DNA of 64,000 bases from Coriolopsis trogii (taxonomy: Eukaryota; Basidiomycota; Agaricomycetes; Polyporales; Polyporaceae): positions 434,001 to 498,000 of the forward strand of contig JAHYIO010000008.1 of the NCBI GenBank assembly GCA_020543525.1, read 5' to 3'. The notes under the pieces are model-generated. The model had not been told where the DNA came from, made no database searches, and saw only the letters and a list, made by a program, of their open reading frames with translations. Below, in pieces: positions 1-10,718 of the stretch; within the stretch, counting starts at the first letter, position 1; every line of letters starts with the position of its first letter. Position numbers and translations under genes: made by a program.

Positions 1-2914
1 TCCTCGCTGGGCTTGGTATGGAGCGCATGGAAGGATTGCTTCCAGATATTATCGCCAACGCCCAGTCACCCAGAAGTACTGTCAGAGAAGGTTTCATGTC
101 CTTGCTCGTCTTCCTCCCTGCAACCTTCGGTGCTCGCTTCCAACCTCATCTTCCGAAAATCATCCCTCCCATTCTCAACGGCTTATCCGACTCTGAAGAT
201 TACGTGCGCGAGGCTGCAATGCGCGCTGGTCGCATGATGGTTACCAACTACTCAAGCCGAGCTATCGATCTTCTCCTTCCCGAGCTCGAGCGAGGCATGT
301 TCGACCCTGGATGGCGGATTAGGGTACGCTTGCACTTCTATTCTGCTTTTTCCTACTCACGGAATATCTATAGCAATCCTCTATCACTCTCGTTGGAGAG
401 CTGCTGTTCAAAGTGTCTGGCATCAGTGGCAAGGCCGAGATCGAAGAGGACGAAGAAGGAGAGGATACCGTGGTGGCCGAGTCATCTCGCAAGGCGCTCG
501 TCGAGGTCCTTGGGGTCGAACGACGCGACCGGATTCTCGCAGCGCTTTACCTGGCCCGCCAGGATGCTGTCAACGTTGTTCGCCAGTCCTCCATTCACAT
601 ATGGAAGGCTTTGGTTCACAATACACCGAGGACAGGTGAGACATGCACGCCAGCCTGCATGCGGACTTACTGAGCGTCTTTCGATCTAGTGCGCGAGATA
701 CTGCCAGAACTCATCGAGCAAATCATCAACCTCCTCACTAGCGATGAGGCCGATCAGCAGGAGGTCAGTCACAAGGGCACTGATCAATTGAAATGAGCTC
801 ACGTAGACTTCAGACGGCCAGTCGTACAGTCACAGAGCTTTGCCGCAAATCTGGGGAAAGGGTGTTGTCCGAGATCGTGACGATCCTGCGTGCAAACTCA
901 AGCTCGTCCGATCCACGCAAGAGAGAGGGAGTGTGCTTGATGCTCTCCGAACTGATGTTGGTGTACTCAAGTCGTTGTCGAGGATCTATGGCTGATCCTT
1001 TGTTGTAGGATCAGCACGACGGACAACCAGAGGGAAGGCCAAGAGGACGCTATCATTCAAATGGTCCGTACATCTCTAGTAGACGATGAGGCCAACGTTC
1101 GTTCCGCGGCCGCCAAGGCATTCGATACTCTGCAAGAGCATATTGGTGCAAGAGCTATCGATGAGACGATCCCTACGCTCTTGGAGGCTCTTCGTCAACC
1201 GGGTCAAAGCTCCGGGACTGCTCTCCAAGCGCTCAAAGAAGTCATGGCGGTAAGTCATAGCTGTCTGGCAAATCTGCATTCACTCACGATGTCGCATAGG
1301 TTCGCGCTGCTACGGTCTTCCCCATACTCATTCCTACGCTCACCGCCATCCCAATGTCTGCATTCAACGCGCGAGCTCTAGCGTCATTGGTCACCGTCGC
1401 TGGTGCAGCTCTAAGTAGGCGCTTGACGGTCATCCTTAATGCGCTTGTCAAAATGCGGGAGAGTCAGGAAATCAACGAGGACGAAGAACTCAAGGAGTCT
1501 ATCGACGAAGCCATTCACGCACTGATGGCGTCAGTGAGCGACGCGGAGGGCCTCAATACGTTGATGATGCTTCTACTTGACTGGTGCGTTCGAAAGCGAC
1601 CAAGGTTTGATTGATCTAACGCGTGGTCCAGGGCTAAGCATGACACTGTCAAGCGACGCGTCAGCAGCTGCGAACTCTTCGCCATTTTCTGCGAAGAGAC
1701 TGAGCTTGATTCGTCCCTCTACCGTGTGGATTGGATACGTCAACTTGTCTCTCTTCTGGACGACCGTGAAGTCCCGGTTCACACAGCAGCGTGGAACGCG
1801 CTCGACGCTTTCGTCAAATCCATACCAAAGGACGAACTTGAGCCATTAGTTGTGCCTCTGCGTCGCACGATCGAGAGTACAGGCGCCCCTGGTGTCTATG
1901 TCCCCGGTTTCAGCTTACCGAAAGGAGTATCTCCCACCGTCCCTATCATCATCGCTGGTCTCACCACTGGCAGCAACGAACAACGCGAGCAGGCAGCATA
2001 CGCAATCGGAGATCTCGTTGAGCGCACAGAAGAGAGCGCTATCAAGCCTTTCGTGGTTCCCTTCACCGGTCCCCTCATTCGTGTCGCCACGCAGGCTACT
2101 ACCTACCCGCCAGCAGTCAAGACCGCAATCCTCAGCGCACTCACGACCATGCTCGAGCGAATCCCGACTTATGTCAAACCATTCTTCCCGCAACTACAAC
2201 GTACGTTTGTCAAGAGCGCAAGCGATGCGACAAGTCTCGCCGTGCGGACCCGAGCGGCACGTGCTCTGGGTGTCCTCATGAAGAACCAGCCGCGTGTGGA
2301 TCCTGTAGTGACAGAGCTTGTCACGGGGGCAAGGAACAACGAGGACTCGATCGCAGCTAGCCTTGTCCTTGCGCTCGCGCTCGTCGTTCGGAGCGCAGGC
2401 TCGCATGTAGGAGAGAAGGCACGTGAAGCTTGTGCGGAGTTGGTCATGGACGCATTCAAGGAGTCCCATGAAGGTGAGATATCGTTGGTGGCCATGATGG
2501 AGTATAGCGATTGATATTGCAGCGCCAGACCCGTATGCCCAATCAATCGGGGCATTGTTCGCGTCGCTCTCAAATTTCGAGGATGTCGTGAAGCCAATTA
2601 TTGCGTACGTACTCTCGTCCCGTATGTGCATTGGAGTGGGACTGATTCTGCTGGAATGTAGCGCATACCTTGTGGCGGGAACACCACAATCCAACGTCGC
2701 CTCGCACTGCATCGCCGCAGTTGTGTCCCCCGACGAGGATGAGGAGGATGCACATGGACCAAATGTATTCCAGAACCTCGGAGTCTTGCGCAAGGTCGCA
2801 CAGAAGGCATTGGAGAGTGCCGCGAACGAAAAGCCGTCAATTGCTCGCCCTGCACGCGAAGCGAGGGAGGCACTGAAGGCATCAGGCGACGAAGCACTGC
2901 AAGGACTATTCTAA
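1..2914 (+). CDS. GCN1: GCN1, translational activator of the eIF2-alpha kinase GCN2 (3' part)
   Basis: This is the C-terminal part of Gcn1, the giant HEAT-repeat protein that sits on stalled or collided ribosomes and hands uncharged-tRNA signals to the kinase Gcn2. The open frame runs in from the left edge, so the start lies outside the window. Visible text includes GLGMERMEGLLPDI, LFKVSGISGKAEIEED, ALVEVLGVERRDRIL and FVKSASDATSLAVRTRAARA, all characteristic of Gcn1 orthologues, in alternating HEAT helices. The stretch follows the eEF3-like region and should include the segment that binds the RWD domain of Gcn2. At least eight exons are present; introns include about 324-373 (RIR joins QSSITLVGE), 636-689 and 764-810. 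The stop is TAA at 2912-2914. It converges on the MFS gene 290 bp away. Gcn1 identity is secure; the exact splice sites between 760 and 1730 are less so. Confidence 0.93.
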
Positions 2915-3204
2915 CTTCTAACACGCCTCTGAATGCCAACGCAGCACTTAGTAGCTGTTCTCTTCATCGCATTGCATCTTGGTCACGGACCTTGCCCTTC
3001 TGCACGTCACGAATGTTGTACACGCAAGCCATTGTAACTGAATACTACGAATTATAGTTCCATGGTCTATATCGTCTAAACTACATGTGATGTGTCGTCA
3101 GTCATTAGGCCCTTGTATCTGAAAACGTAAGTCGATCATACTCTACCAGTGTCCATTGTCAGAATCAGAATATGTAGAAGGGGGAGGTGGGCAAGGGGGC
3201 ACCC

Positions 3205-5564
3205 TCATACTGTCGTAACCGGCTCCTTCTCGTTACTACCGCTCTTCTCTAGTGTTGGGACCGGAGTTTTCACGTTCCCCTCACTTGCCTTTTCCTTCTC
3301 CCGCTCCTGCGTCTCGACCTCCTCCTTCGCCTTCTGCCGTAACTCATCCTCATCGCCTCGTGTCAGATCGGTGTGCTTGATGAGCAGAATGGCAGCGACG
3401 GTCGCGACCGCGTTCAGGCTCGCGTTGAGAATGAAGACCGCGCGGAAGCCGCCCACGTACGCGTCAAGAACATCCGCAGCGAGAGCGGGCGTGAGCCCGA
3501 GCTCCGCGATGCTCGAAGCTGAGGCCGACGTGCGTGCGCCGAGGATAGAGGGGTCGTCGAGGATCGCGGAGATTGTCGAGGGAGAAAGGGAGAGCGCCGC
3601 CATTCGGTGGCGTAGGGAGTTGTTACTTGACATTGCGTCAATGATGGATTGGGAGGGGACAAATTGACAGAGACATACATAATTGTCGCGCCTACGGCGA
3701 GTGAAAACGTGCCACCAAGAGAGCGGATGAACTGCGTCCGAGGACAAGAGTGTGAGGCAATGCGTGTGATGATCGAGATACAAGTCGTACTCACGTTCCG
3801 CACAGCGGTCACGACTGACATGTCCCGCCTAGACACGCTCGCTTGAGCCGCAACTGTAGACGTCTGGAGAGTCTGTGGTAGGAAGATCAGCTTGCTGTTG
3901 TGAGATGTCAAGCTGACAATACACGTACGCCTCCTGCACCAGTCCCGGCAAGCAGCATGAAGAAGATGAGGAGGCCTTGATGTGTGCTCGGCGTGACCGT
4001 TGAGAGACAGCCGCATGCAACGGTCCAGATTCCAAACCCGACGTAGATGTTGGTCTGAGACAATGTTGTCAGTGAGTGAGGTTATTTCACAATAGAGTGA
4101 CTTACGCGGTACGTTCCCGTATAGCTGATGAGTTGACCCTGTAGATATATGTAATTGGTCAGAAGCGGTAGCACTAATGACAGCTGGTGGGCTTACAGTG
4201 ACAAAACTCGCGAGCGTCTGGCTTACGAGAACTGGCAAGAGAAACACGCCGGAGTGCACCGCCGAGTAGCTGAGCGCCACTTGGAAGTATTGTGGGAGGT
4301 AGAAGAGAGACGAGGTGAAGACAAAGCCACTATGTCCGTAGTTTGGATAAGTACTGCTTCGCCACCAAGACATCCGGACGTACTTGACAAACATGGTTAT
4401 GTATACACCGATAATGGTGGCCTTCTTGAAGATGTACACTAGTATAAATGTCAGCGGCAGGTGAATACATAGTTGAGGTTGTAACGTACTAGGAACGATA
4501 GGTAGTCGCGCACCCTTCCACTCCCACAAGCAGAACAGAGCAACTACCAATGTGCCAGAGAACAACGGTGCAAGGACGACCGGTGATGTCCACGGGAATG
4601 TCACACCACCCTGCACGTAGGTTGCACAACTATCAGCGGGTTTTTCACAGAGAGTCTCGTGAGCAGTCACTGACCCAAATGAGCGGCAACATGATAAGCG
4701 TGCAACCCGCGAGCGTTAATGCCGTGCCGACGTAGTCCACGGCAGCTAACTTCTTTCCAATATTACCCTCCACCGGCTTCAACGGAAGAACAAGCAGGAC
4801 GAATGCGATTGCACACGCAGATATGGGCAAGGTGATCCAGAAGCACCATCGCCAACCCGCCTTTTCCGCAAGAACACCGCCCAAGAGCGGGCCGATGGCA
4901 AACCCTAAAGCGACGACCACCCCAATGATGCCCTGGTACTTGCCACGCTCTCGCAAGGAGACGACATCGGAGACGATGATTTGAGCCATGGAAGTGATGC
5001 CGCCCCCACCGGCGCCGGCGAGCCCACGAAGGACGATGAGCTGAACGATCGTGCGAGAGAACCCTGCCCCGATGCTGCCCAACATGAAGATGCCCATGGC
5101 CGCGCAGATCGCGGTCTTTCGGCCGAAGATATCGCTGAAGCGGCCATCTGTGCAAAGAAGTACTCGATCAATACACGAATGCGAGCATAGGTGATCCCAC
5201 CCCACCACACGTGGGACTTGTACTTACACATGGGTTGGAACGCCGTCGAAGTCAAGTAGTAGGCAGAGGGCACCCAGGAGACCACGGAACCAGCGTTGAA
5301 AGCCGCCGAAATGGTGGGGAGGGCGGTCGCGACGATGGTGGAATCGAGGGCAGCGACTAGGATACACAGCGCGAGGCCAAAGAAAACGACCAGTACCTTC
5401 CTACGTGGCAGCAAGTTGGTCTGGTCCGTTAGGGATACTGTCTCTGATCGAGCCTCGGCAACCGTCGTAGCGTCATCGTGTTCACGGCCGGTTTCGAGAG
5501 CTGCCTCGGGGTCTTCGTGGACGCTGGTCGTGTGGACCATGGACGATGAGTTGTTTGTTGTCAT
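3205..5564 (-). CDS. MFS drug/toxin efflux transporter, DHA2 (14-TMS) type
   Basis: Predicted plasma-membrane proton antiporter of the major facilitator superfamily. The N-terminus (about 55 residues) is hydrophilic and acidic. Helix 1 carries the DHA2 signature LDSTIVATALPTIS. Exon 1 joins exon 2 at QPM-YGRFSDIFGRKTAI, giving MFS motif A in the loop between helices 2 and 3. GFAIGPLLGGVLA in helix 5 is motif C, typical of antiporters. Later exons, read with several short introns between 3700 and 4700, contain further helices and a last helix (VFILNASLNAVATVAAILL) before a charged, lysine/glutamate-rich cytoplasmic tail. The start at 5564 is the first ATG before the acidic tail and gives a complete helix 1. 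Substrate cannot be read from sequence; azole/toxin efflux and siderophore transport are both found in this family. It is not part of an obvious biosynthetic cluster. Confidence 0.88.
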
Positions 5565-6481
5565 GATAGGCCCAGAGGATACGCTGCTGTGCTGCGGGTG
5601 GTGTTGGAGAGATCGCAGAAAAAATCCCCGATGTCAAGGAGAGCGACTGAGGGAGGAGCGACTTCGCTGTTGGGGTCAGATGCGCCTGTGGAAGGTGTGC
5701 GCTCCCGCCAATTTTAAGGAAGTTCGAACACGCCGTATTCAGGCGTCTACTCCTGGAGGAATGAAGGCAGTATTACCTACTCGTACGGCAGGCGCGGACC
5801 AGATAGCAGCTTCTGCACAGCATGTCGGTATTCTGCCGAGTCGACTATAGACCTATTGGCTCGTCGACGGTACGAGAGACCGGGAAGAAGACACCCCACA
5901 TGAGCGAACCGGGGAGGGATGCCGAAAGCCACATCCATCGTGTCATGTAACTTGAACATAAACGTCCGAGGAGCATGTCAGAAGGGTAAGACGCCAGGGA
6001 CTCGGAGAGGCCTCGCCAGGAATACGTGATGTTGTCGTCGGCCGAAGGATCCGATAGGTCGCGGTCCACAATGGTGCCCGACCTCGGAGGATGCCCATGG
6101 TTGTGAAAGACACACGTAGTGCAGGGGAGGTCGTAACGCTCTGACTCCGAGGGCAGCGAGGTTGGAGGTAACACTTTCGATGTTGACGGTCCTATGTTGA
6201 CCGGTCAACAGCAATATGTCCATCAGCGTCGGTTACGATGTGGTTGTGCCCTACGCCGTGACCTCACGAAAAAGGTAAGCTTCATAACCTGCAGCACGAC
6301 TTCTACTCCCACAGCGATTGTTGATGAGAGCATATATATCGGAGCTCGAGTAGCAGAGAAGTGATGGATGCAACAGCGTAACTTGATACTACGAAGACAG
6401 ACAATATTATAACCTATGGGGACATCATATTGTATGAGGACAAGTGGATGAACCTCGACTCGGAGATGCGCGCGGATAGCT
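5565..6481. other. intergenic, upstream of the MFS gene and downstream of the first HMG-box gene
   Basis: About 0.9 kb with no ORF that looks coding. Short ORFs on the minus strand (for example 5845-6174) have no recognisable motif and no splice support. A 16-bp perfect palindrome lies at 6195-6210 (listed separately), and an AT-rich stretch with a TATATAT element occurs near 6330. Confidence 0.5.
6195..6210. promoter_or_regulatory. 16-bp perfect palindrome, possible transcription-factor site
   Basis: TGTTGACCGGTCAACA reads identically on both strands. A related half site, TGTTGACGGTC, lies just before it at 6181-6191. It is 630 bp 5' of the MFS start (upstream side) and 270 bp past the HMG gene stop. 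Dyad symmetry of this kind suits a dimeric regulator, but no function is shown. Confidence 0.3.
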
Positions 6482-7567
6482 CTACCATCCTACATGCTCA
6501 TATCCCACATAGTGATCCACCTGAGCCTGCGCGCCCGACGAATAGTACCTATCATATCCATAACCCAGCTGGGATTGAGGCACAAAGGCCCCGTTCGTCG
6601 ACGAGTGATGCCGGGCATATTTATACGCCAGCTGAGGATGAAGTGCAGGCATCGCGTTCGCCCACGGGTGGTGCCCGGCATATTCGTACCCAGGCTGAGG
6701 CTGAGGTGCGTAGGCCACATGCGTCGACGACGAGGCGTACGCTACCGACAACTCCGCATTTGATCGCTCCTCCCGGTAGTATTGCACTTCAGGTGCGGCG
6801 ACCGTCAGCGACGGAGTTACGAAAGGCATGTGCCCCTCTTCCATGGAGATATGGGCGTCCCCGACGTGCGACGCCTGCATGGACGAGCCGCCATCCCGTT
6901 CCAAGTACCCGGTCTCGGAGTGGAGTATCTCGGAAGCGAAGGAGCCCATGGAATCTGGGCGACTGCTGACCGACGCGTAGGGTACCTGGGATCCGCACTC
7001 ACCGCCAGGTTGCTCCGGATAGCTCCCAGTAGATTGGCCTGGCCACGTATGCATCGCGCCTCCCGTAGAAGGAGGATAGGTGGTGGGAGCAACAGATGCT
7101 AGCGAGACGAGAGGATGGACCAGGGAGGGAGGGGCGTGAACAGCTTCCGTGAAATGAGGGTTCAGCGCCAGCCCCATAGGCGCAAAGTGCTGATCAGTCT
7201 GCGTCTCAGGCTGAGTCCGTTGCTGCTTGAGCTTGGAATGCTTGGGCTTCGACTGCTTGAGTTTCGGCTGCTTGAGTTTCGGCTGCTTGAGTTTCGGCTG
7301 CCTCGGACGTCGGCGGAACCCAGGATATTGAAGGGCATGCGCAGCCCTCCGATACTCCGCTTCCTCCTTCCATGCGTCCTGTTGACCCAGACACTCCATC
7401 TCCTTCCACCGAGAACCCGCCCATTTCGTCAATTGCTTGCGGTGTCGGGCCGCATTGAGCCCAAAACGGGCCTCGAACTCTGCTTTGGTTAGAGGGTCGT
7501 TGAGGAAGACCATGAAGCAGTTGAGGGGTCCAGGGGGATACCCGTCGTCTCTCTTCTTGCGCGGCAT
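6482..7567 (-). CDS. HMG-box protein, tandem copy A
   Basis: Putative sequence-specific nuclear DNA-binding protein of 361 residues. After a basic start (MPRKKRDDG) an HMG-box of the MATA_HMG/SOX type spans about residues 9-85: PPGPLNCFMVFLND, a helix ending KQLTKWAGSRWKEM, then AWKEEAEYRRAAHALQYPGF. The KWAGSRWKEM core matches the family pattern of I-A-G-x-x-W. It is followed by a basic repeat in which PKLKQ recurs at least four times, and a long Tyr/Ser/His/Gly-rich tail with YEYAGHH-, YKYARHH- and YGYDRYY-like repeats, a low-complexity region that could serve in transactivation or self-association. The start at 7567 aligns with that of copy B; an in-frame ATG at 7690 would add 41 residues that read through a C12 run and look like leader. 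It is not next to pheromone or homeodomain mating genes, so a mating-type role is not supported. Confidence 0.75.
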   Translation of the reverse strand: MPRKKRDDGYPPGPLNCFMVFLNDPLTKAEFEARFGLNAARHRKQLTKWAGSRWKEMECLGQQDAWKEEAEYRRAAHALQYPGFRRRPRQPKLKQPKLKQPKLKQSKPKHSKLKQQRTQPETQTDQHFAPMGLALNPHFTEAVHAPPSLVHPLVSLASVAPTTYPPSTGGAMHTWPGQSTGSYPEQPGGECGSQVPYASVSSRPDSMGSFASEILHSETGYLERDGGSSMQASHVGDAHISMEEGHMPFVTPSLTVAAPEVQYYREERSNAELSVAYASSSTHVAYAPQPQPGYEYAGHHPWANAMPALHPQLAYKYARHHSSTNGAFVPQSQLGYGYDRYYSSGAQAQVDHYVGYEHVGW

Positions 7568-7613
7568 TGTCGATGCTGGAATGTAGATGTTGAAAAGTGA
7601 AGGAGCAGGGAAA

Positions 7614-7625
7614 GGGGGGGGGGGG
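7614..7625. repeat. G12/C12 homopolymer in the HMG copy A leader
   Basis: Twelve consecutive G on the plus strand, so C12 in the transcript sense, 47 bp before the chosen ATG at 7567. It lies inside the frame that would be open from the upstream ATG at 7690. Confidence 0.8.
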
Positions 7626-7690
7626 CACGACTCAGAAGCTGAAGTGCAAGTGGCACAAAAGGGTAAGTTCTCTGGCAACAAATTTTCCAC

Positions 7691-9650
7691 GAAGTATAAG
7701 AATGAACACTTACCAGGTCAACCTTGACGTCCTACAAAGAGCGAGGAGAGGATGAGACCAGAGAGAGCGCAAAGTCCGCGTAAGGGTAAGTTCAAGGGGA
7801 ACTTCACCTCCGCGACCTCGACCTTATACTCTCTTTGCTATACGCGGAGCGCGAAAAACACTGTCAAAGCACAATGACGTTTCTCTAAAGAAAATTGTCG
7901 CGAAAGCAATGCGATGGCAAAGTCAGGGACTGGGTCGCGCTTTGACGGTGAGCCACGAGGGTCAGACGCTCATGATCAAGTTGGAGTCGCCATATGCTGC
8001 GTTGCGTCTTCTGCAGCGGTGCGGTACCTGCCAAAATGGCACTCTGCCACTATGCGTATATCAGGGTCGTGAAGACCAGATACTAGCATTCTGTGCGCTC
8101 CGGGTTGCGTCTTGGGCCATTCGACAATGGGCGTCAGGCACTGTCAATTCGCTTTAGCTGCACCAAAAAGGTTATTGTTGGAACAGAACAATCTAATTCG
8201 CTACGTACATGTGCACCGCGAGAGTGGGTCGCTTTGGTGCTGTGAAATGGAACATCGAGGCGCATCGCGATCCCCTTGCCCTGCACGCCGTGCCCCGTCT
8301 CCTCGGAGGGCAGTGCTGTCAAAGCTGACCGATCTTCGTAGCCCATTGTCGTCAAATGACAATGGAACTGTCTGGTCGATGGCTGAACTTCCTGAGCGTT
8401 TCCTCTGGTGGTTGTGTGACACTGCACGTGTGAGGACGGGTTACGCCTGTTGACGACAGTGGATCCCGATTCCCGAGATCATCGGGCGAGGCTTTGAGAC
8501 CAGCGAGCCCATTGCTTGTGTGGTGTCGCGATACACAGATCATCTCCTGATTCGGGGAACAATGTCAAGGGGAAGGTGATACACTTTGGCACTGTTCACC
8601 GACGCAGCGGAACGTCCATTGGGTACTGCCCACACCCCCCGCTTTCACCAGTTCGGCGCCAGGATTTCCTCCCCCAATATGCTGGCGGCACCCTTCACGC
8701 CCCCCCCCACCAGGTCCTCTCCAAGAGCACGTTCGGCGCGCATGACTCGCAGTGCCGTTCGTCAGTGACCGGTGGGTAGTCGGAAACTAAGAGCTCGCCC
8801 AGGTTCAGAATGGGGAAGAGTACTCTGTCGACGTATCACGGACACCTGAATGGCGTCCAGTCTGACCTCTCGACCACGGACAGCGTACGACTGTACGTAG
8901 ACCCAATCCAAGTCTGTCCGAGTCTTCGCTGTGTAATGTCTAGAGTTATCCTTGAGCTGGCGTATTCGCTCGCATAACCACGGGATATGTACCCGAGGCT
9001 CTAGGCTATGACGTCGATGAGGAAGCTCAGCCTTGTCGTCGAGGGTGAACTTCAGACGCAACAAGGGTATCTTACTGTCCAGTCTCCTTTGCCTCAGAAT
9101 CACAAGTAGACGCAGTGCGTCTACTTGTGATTTTGAGGCAGCTGCAGATGATAAGAAGTCGAAGACTGCCTCCTGGCTTGAAGAAAGTGCCTTCCGCGTC
9201 GCTGTATTGTCCTTTGTAAGAGATTACGAGCCTCAGGATCGGAGCTCGCTACATGTCTGCTGTGCTCACCTCTGCCATTGCCTCTGCGTTGAGTGTAAGA
9301 AAACAACAGCGGCGTATGCCGGGTTCTGGGCATCGTCACGCAATTCGTCGACGGCTAACTGTGGCTGTGCTGCGCATCCGTTCCAGAATAGGTATCCTTG
9401 TTAGGGGGTCCGAGTCACCTGCCTTCCAAATCTGCCGCAACGACCACGCCATTCTCAACAGAGGCAAACATCCACTGTATATGAATATATAGTCATACAC
9501 AATGCCGTCAACATGGGTAGGGATGCGATCAAAGTAACAGGAAATGATGAGATAAATACCAGCGACATGCAGATGAAAGAGGTATCACGAAACTAGGAGG
9601 GATATCACAGTGACAAACTACATAATGGGATGGATTCAGGATGGGTAGTA
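7691..9650. other. spacer between the two HMG-box genes
   Basis: No convincing gene. The first 1 kb is the diverged 5' flank of HMG copy A (see duplication unit A). Short ORFs at 7909-8157, 8112-8453 and 8762-9103 lack motifs and are not conserved in frame in the related flank of copy B, so I treat them as noncoding. The 51-bp hairpin at 9090-9140 is the only other structure seen. Confidence 0.55.
9090..9140. repeat. 51-bp near-perfect inverted repeat (hairpin)
   Basis: Two 25-nt arms, 9090-9114 and 9116-9140, flank a single G at 9115. The left arm begins TGCCTCAGAATCACAA and the right arm ends TTGTGATTTTGAGGCA. Only one position differs from perfect complementarity (C versus T), and in RNA that pair would still form as G-U. 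The virtually absent loop makes it cruciform-prone; it lies at the boundary zone between the two HMG duplication units. Confidence 0.85.
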
Positions 9651-10718
9651 CTAGAATGGTTCAGGCTGGGGGCTGGAAGTATCTTCGATGATGTGATTGT
9701 CGGACGTGGACGCCGGCGTCGGCGTGAACATCGATGCCGATGTGTACTGCCAATCGTATGCCGATTGCGACGCGTACGCCGACTGCGACGTGTACTGAGC
9801 AGCGTACTCCGGCTGCGACGCGTACACTGATTGCGACGCGTACGCTGATTGCGGCGCGTACTCATACGTTGACATGTAGGCCGGCATGGCCATGTAAGCC
9901 GGACTCGGTGCGTACGCCGATCCTTGTGCGTGCATCGATGCAACCGCCCAGGAGGGACCTTCGGTTGCAGTCATCCCCTGCCACTCTCCGGGGTACAGGT
10001 ACCCCTGAGGATCTAGCTGGCCCAGAGATGGACCTGGCAGGAAGCTACTGTCCCGTAGCCTCATATCAGGGCCGGGGTCCTGAAAGTATGAGCCGCCCTG
10101 TGCGAACTCCTGCCATGGCTGTGACGTGAAAGGGTTCTCCGAGGGGGGCCCGAGAGCATGCTGGAAGTGAAGGGGATCGGTTGGGAGAGCGTATGCGGAC
10201 GAGGTAGGGTGGACGTAGTATGGCGAATCTTGGGAGAAGTATATCGACGCGTCCGCGGCCGACACAACAGGGAGACCGGAGGGGTATGAGGGTGGCATAT
10301 CTGGCGCCGTAGAGGGAACGGAGGCGCTGTCTGCAGTTTGATGAGAGTCTGGCGTTAGGGGGAGGAGACCGTCGCACGTACCCCTCACATCCTTCGCCTT
10401 CCCTATCTTCGTAGACTTGCCCTTACGGGCGGAGGTCTGCGAACTCCGCTTGCTCTTCGGAGGGTACTGTCTCCGGTACTCTTGGAGAGCGCGGTCGGCC
10501 TCTAGCTTGAAGGGCAGTGCCTCCGGCGTATCTTTGATCGCGTTCCACTCTGGACCCGCCATAACCTGGCTGAATTTATTGCAAGGCATGAAATTCGCAC
10601 CATGCTCGGCCTGGCGCTTCTGCCACAGATAACTCCTGAACCTGATAAAGCAGTTAGGAGGGGGTTTAGGGACGTCGGTATTCCCGTCCTTCTTTCGGGA
10701 AGTTCTGGTCGGAGGCAT
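9651..10718 (-). CDS. HMG-box protein, tandem copy B
   Basis: Paralogue of the gene at 6482-7567, 355 residues, same strand, same layout. The HMG-box covers about residues 14-90: PKPPPNCFIRFRSYLWQK, then FSQVMAGPEWNAI and LPFKLEADRALQEYRRQYP. The box keeps the PPNCF start and the A-G-x-x-W core but is otherwise far from copy A. A basic stretch (PKSKRSSQTSARKGKSTKIG) follows, which could act as a nuclear localisation signal. The C-terminal third is a Tyr/Ala/Ser/Gln-rich array in which short units such as SAYASQ and SVYASQ recur. The chosen ATG at 10718 aligns with that of copy A; the in-frame extension to 10835 encodes a leucine run from a GAG/CTC repeat and is probably leader. Likely nuclear; target genes unknown. 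Confidence 0.75.
   Translation of the reverse strand: MPPTRTSRKKDGNTDVPKPPPNCFIRFRSYLWQKRQAEHGANFMPCNKFSQVMAGPEWNAIKDTPEALPFKLEADRALQEYRRQYPPKSKRSSQTSARKGKSTKIGKAKDVRGTCDGLLPLTPDSHQTADSASVPSTAPDMPPSYPSGLPVVSAADASIYFSQDSPYYVHPTSSAYALPTDPLHFQHALGPPSENPFTSQPWQEFAQGGSYFQDPGPDMRLRDSSFLPGPSLGQLDPQGYLYPGEWQGMTATEGPSWAVASMHAQGSAYAPSPAYMAMPAYMSTYEYAPQSAYASQSVYASQPEYAAQYTSQSAYASQSAYDWQYTSASMFTPTPASTSDNHIIEDTSSPQPEPF

Larger units (their letters stand above)
6482..8600 (-). repeat. tandem duplication unit A (HMG gene plus upstream DNA)
   Basis: The HMG-box gene and about 1 kb of its 5' flank are related to unit B at 9651-11720. Six collinear short matches in the noncoding flank keep an offset of 3.11-3.14 kb: near 7938/11069 (GCTTTG..GTGAGCCA), 7981/11119 (TTGGAG.CGCC), 8013/11149 (GCAGC.GTGCGGT), 8247/11369 (AATGGAAC), 8303/11418 (CGGAGGGCAGTGCTG) and 8546/11654 (CCTGATT.GG.GAACAAT.TCAAG). 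This is ordered homology, not chance similarity, but it is old and heavily diverged. Confidence 0.7.

Noticed and set aside
2169..2793. Long antisense ORFs across GCN1
   Set aside because: Shadows of the coding strand; GCN1 text is unambiguous.
6430..7102. Plus-strand ORFs opposite HMG copy A
   Set aside because: Same reason: antisense reading of the Tyr-rich and PKLKQ repeats.
9734..10129. Plus-strand Thr/Arg-rich ORF opposite HMG copy B
   Set aside because: Repeats of the HMG tail read antisense; no independent evidence.
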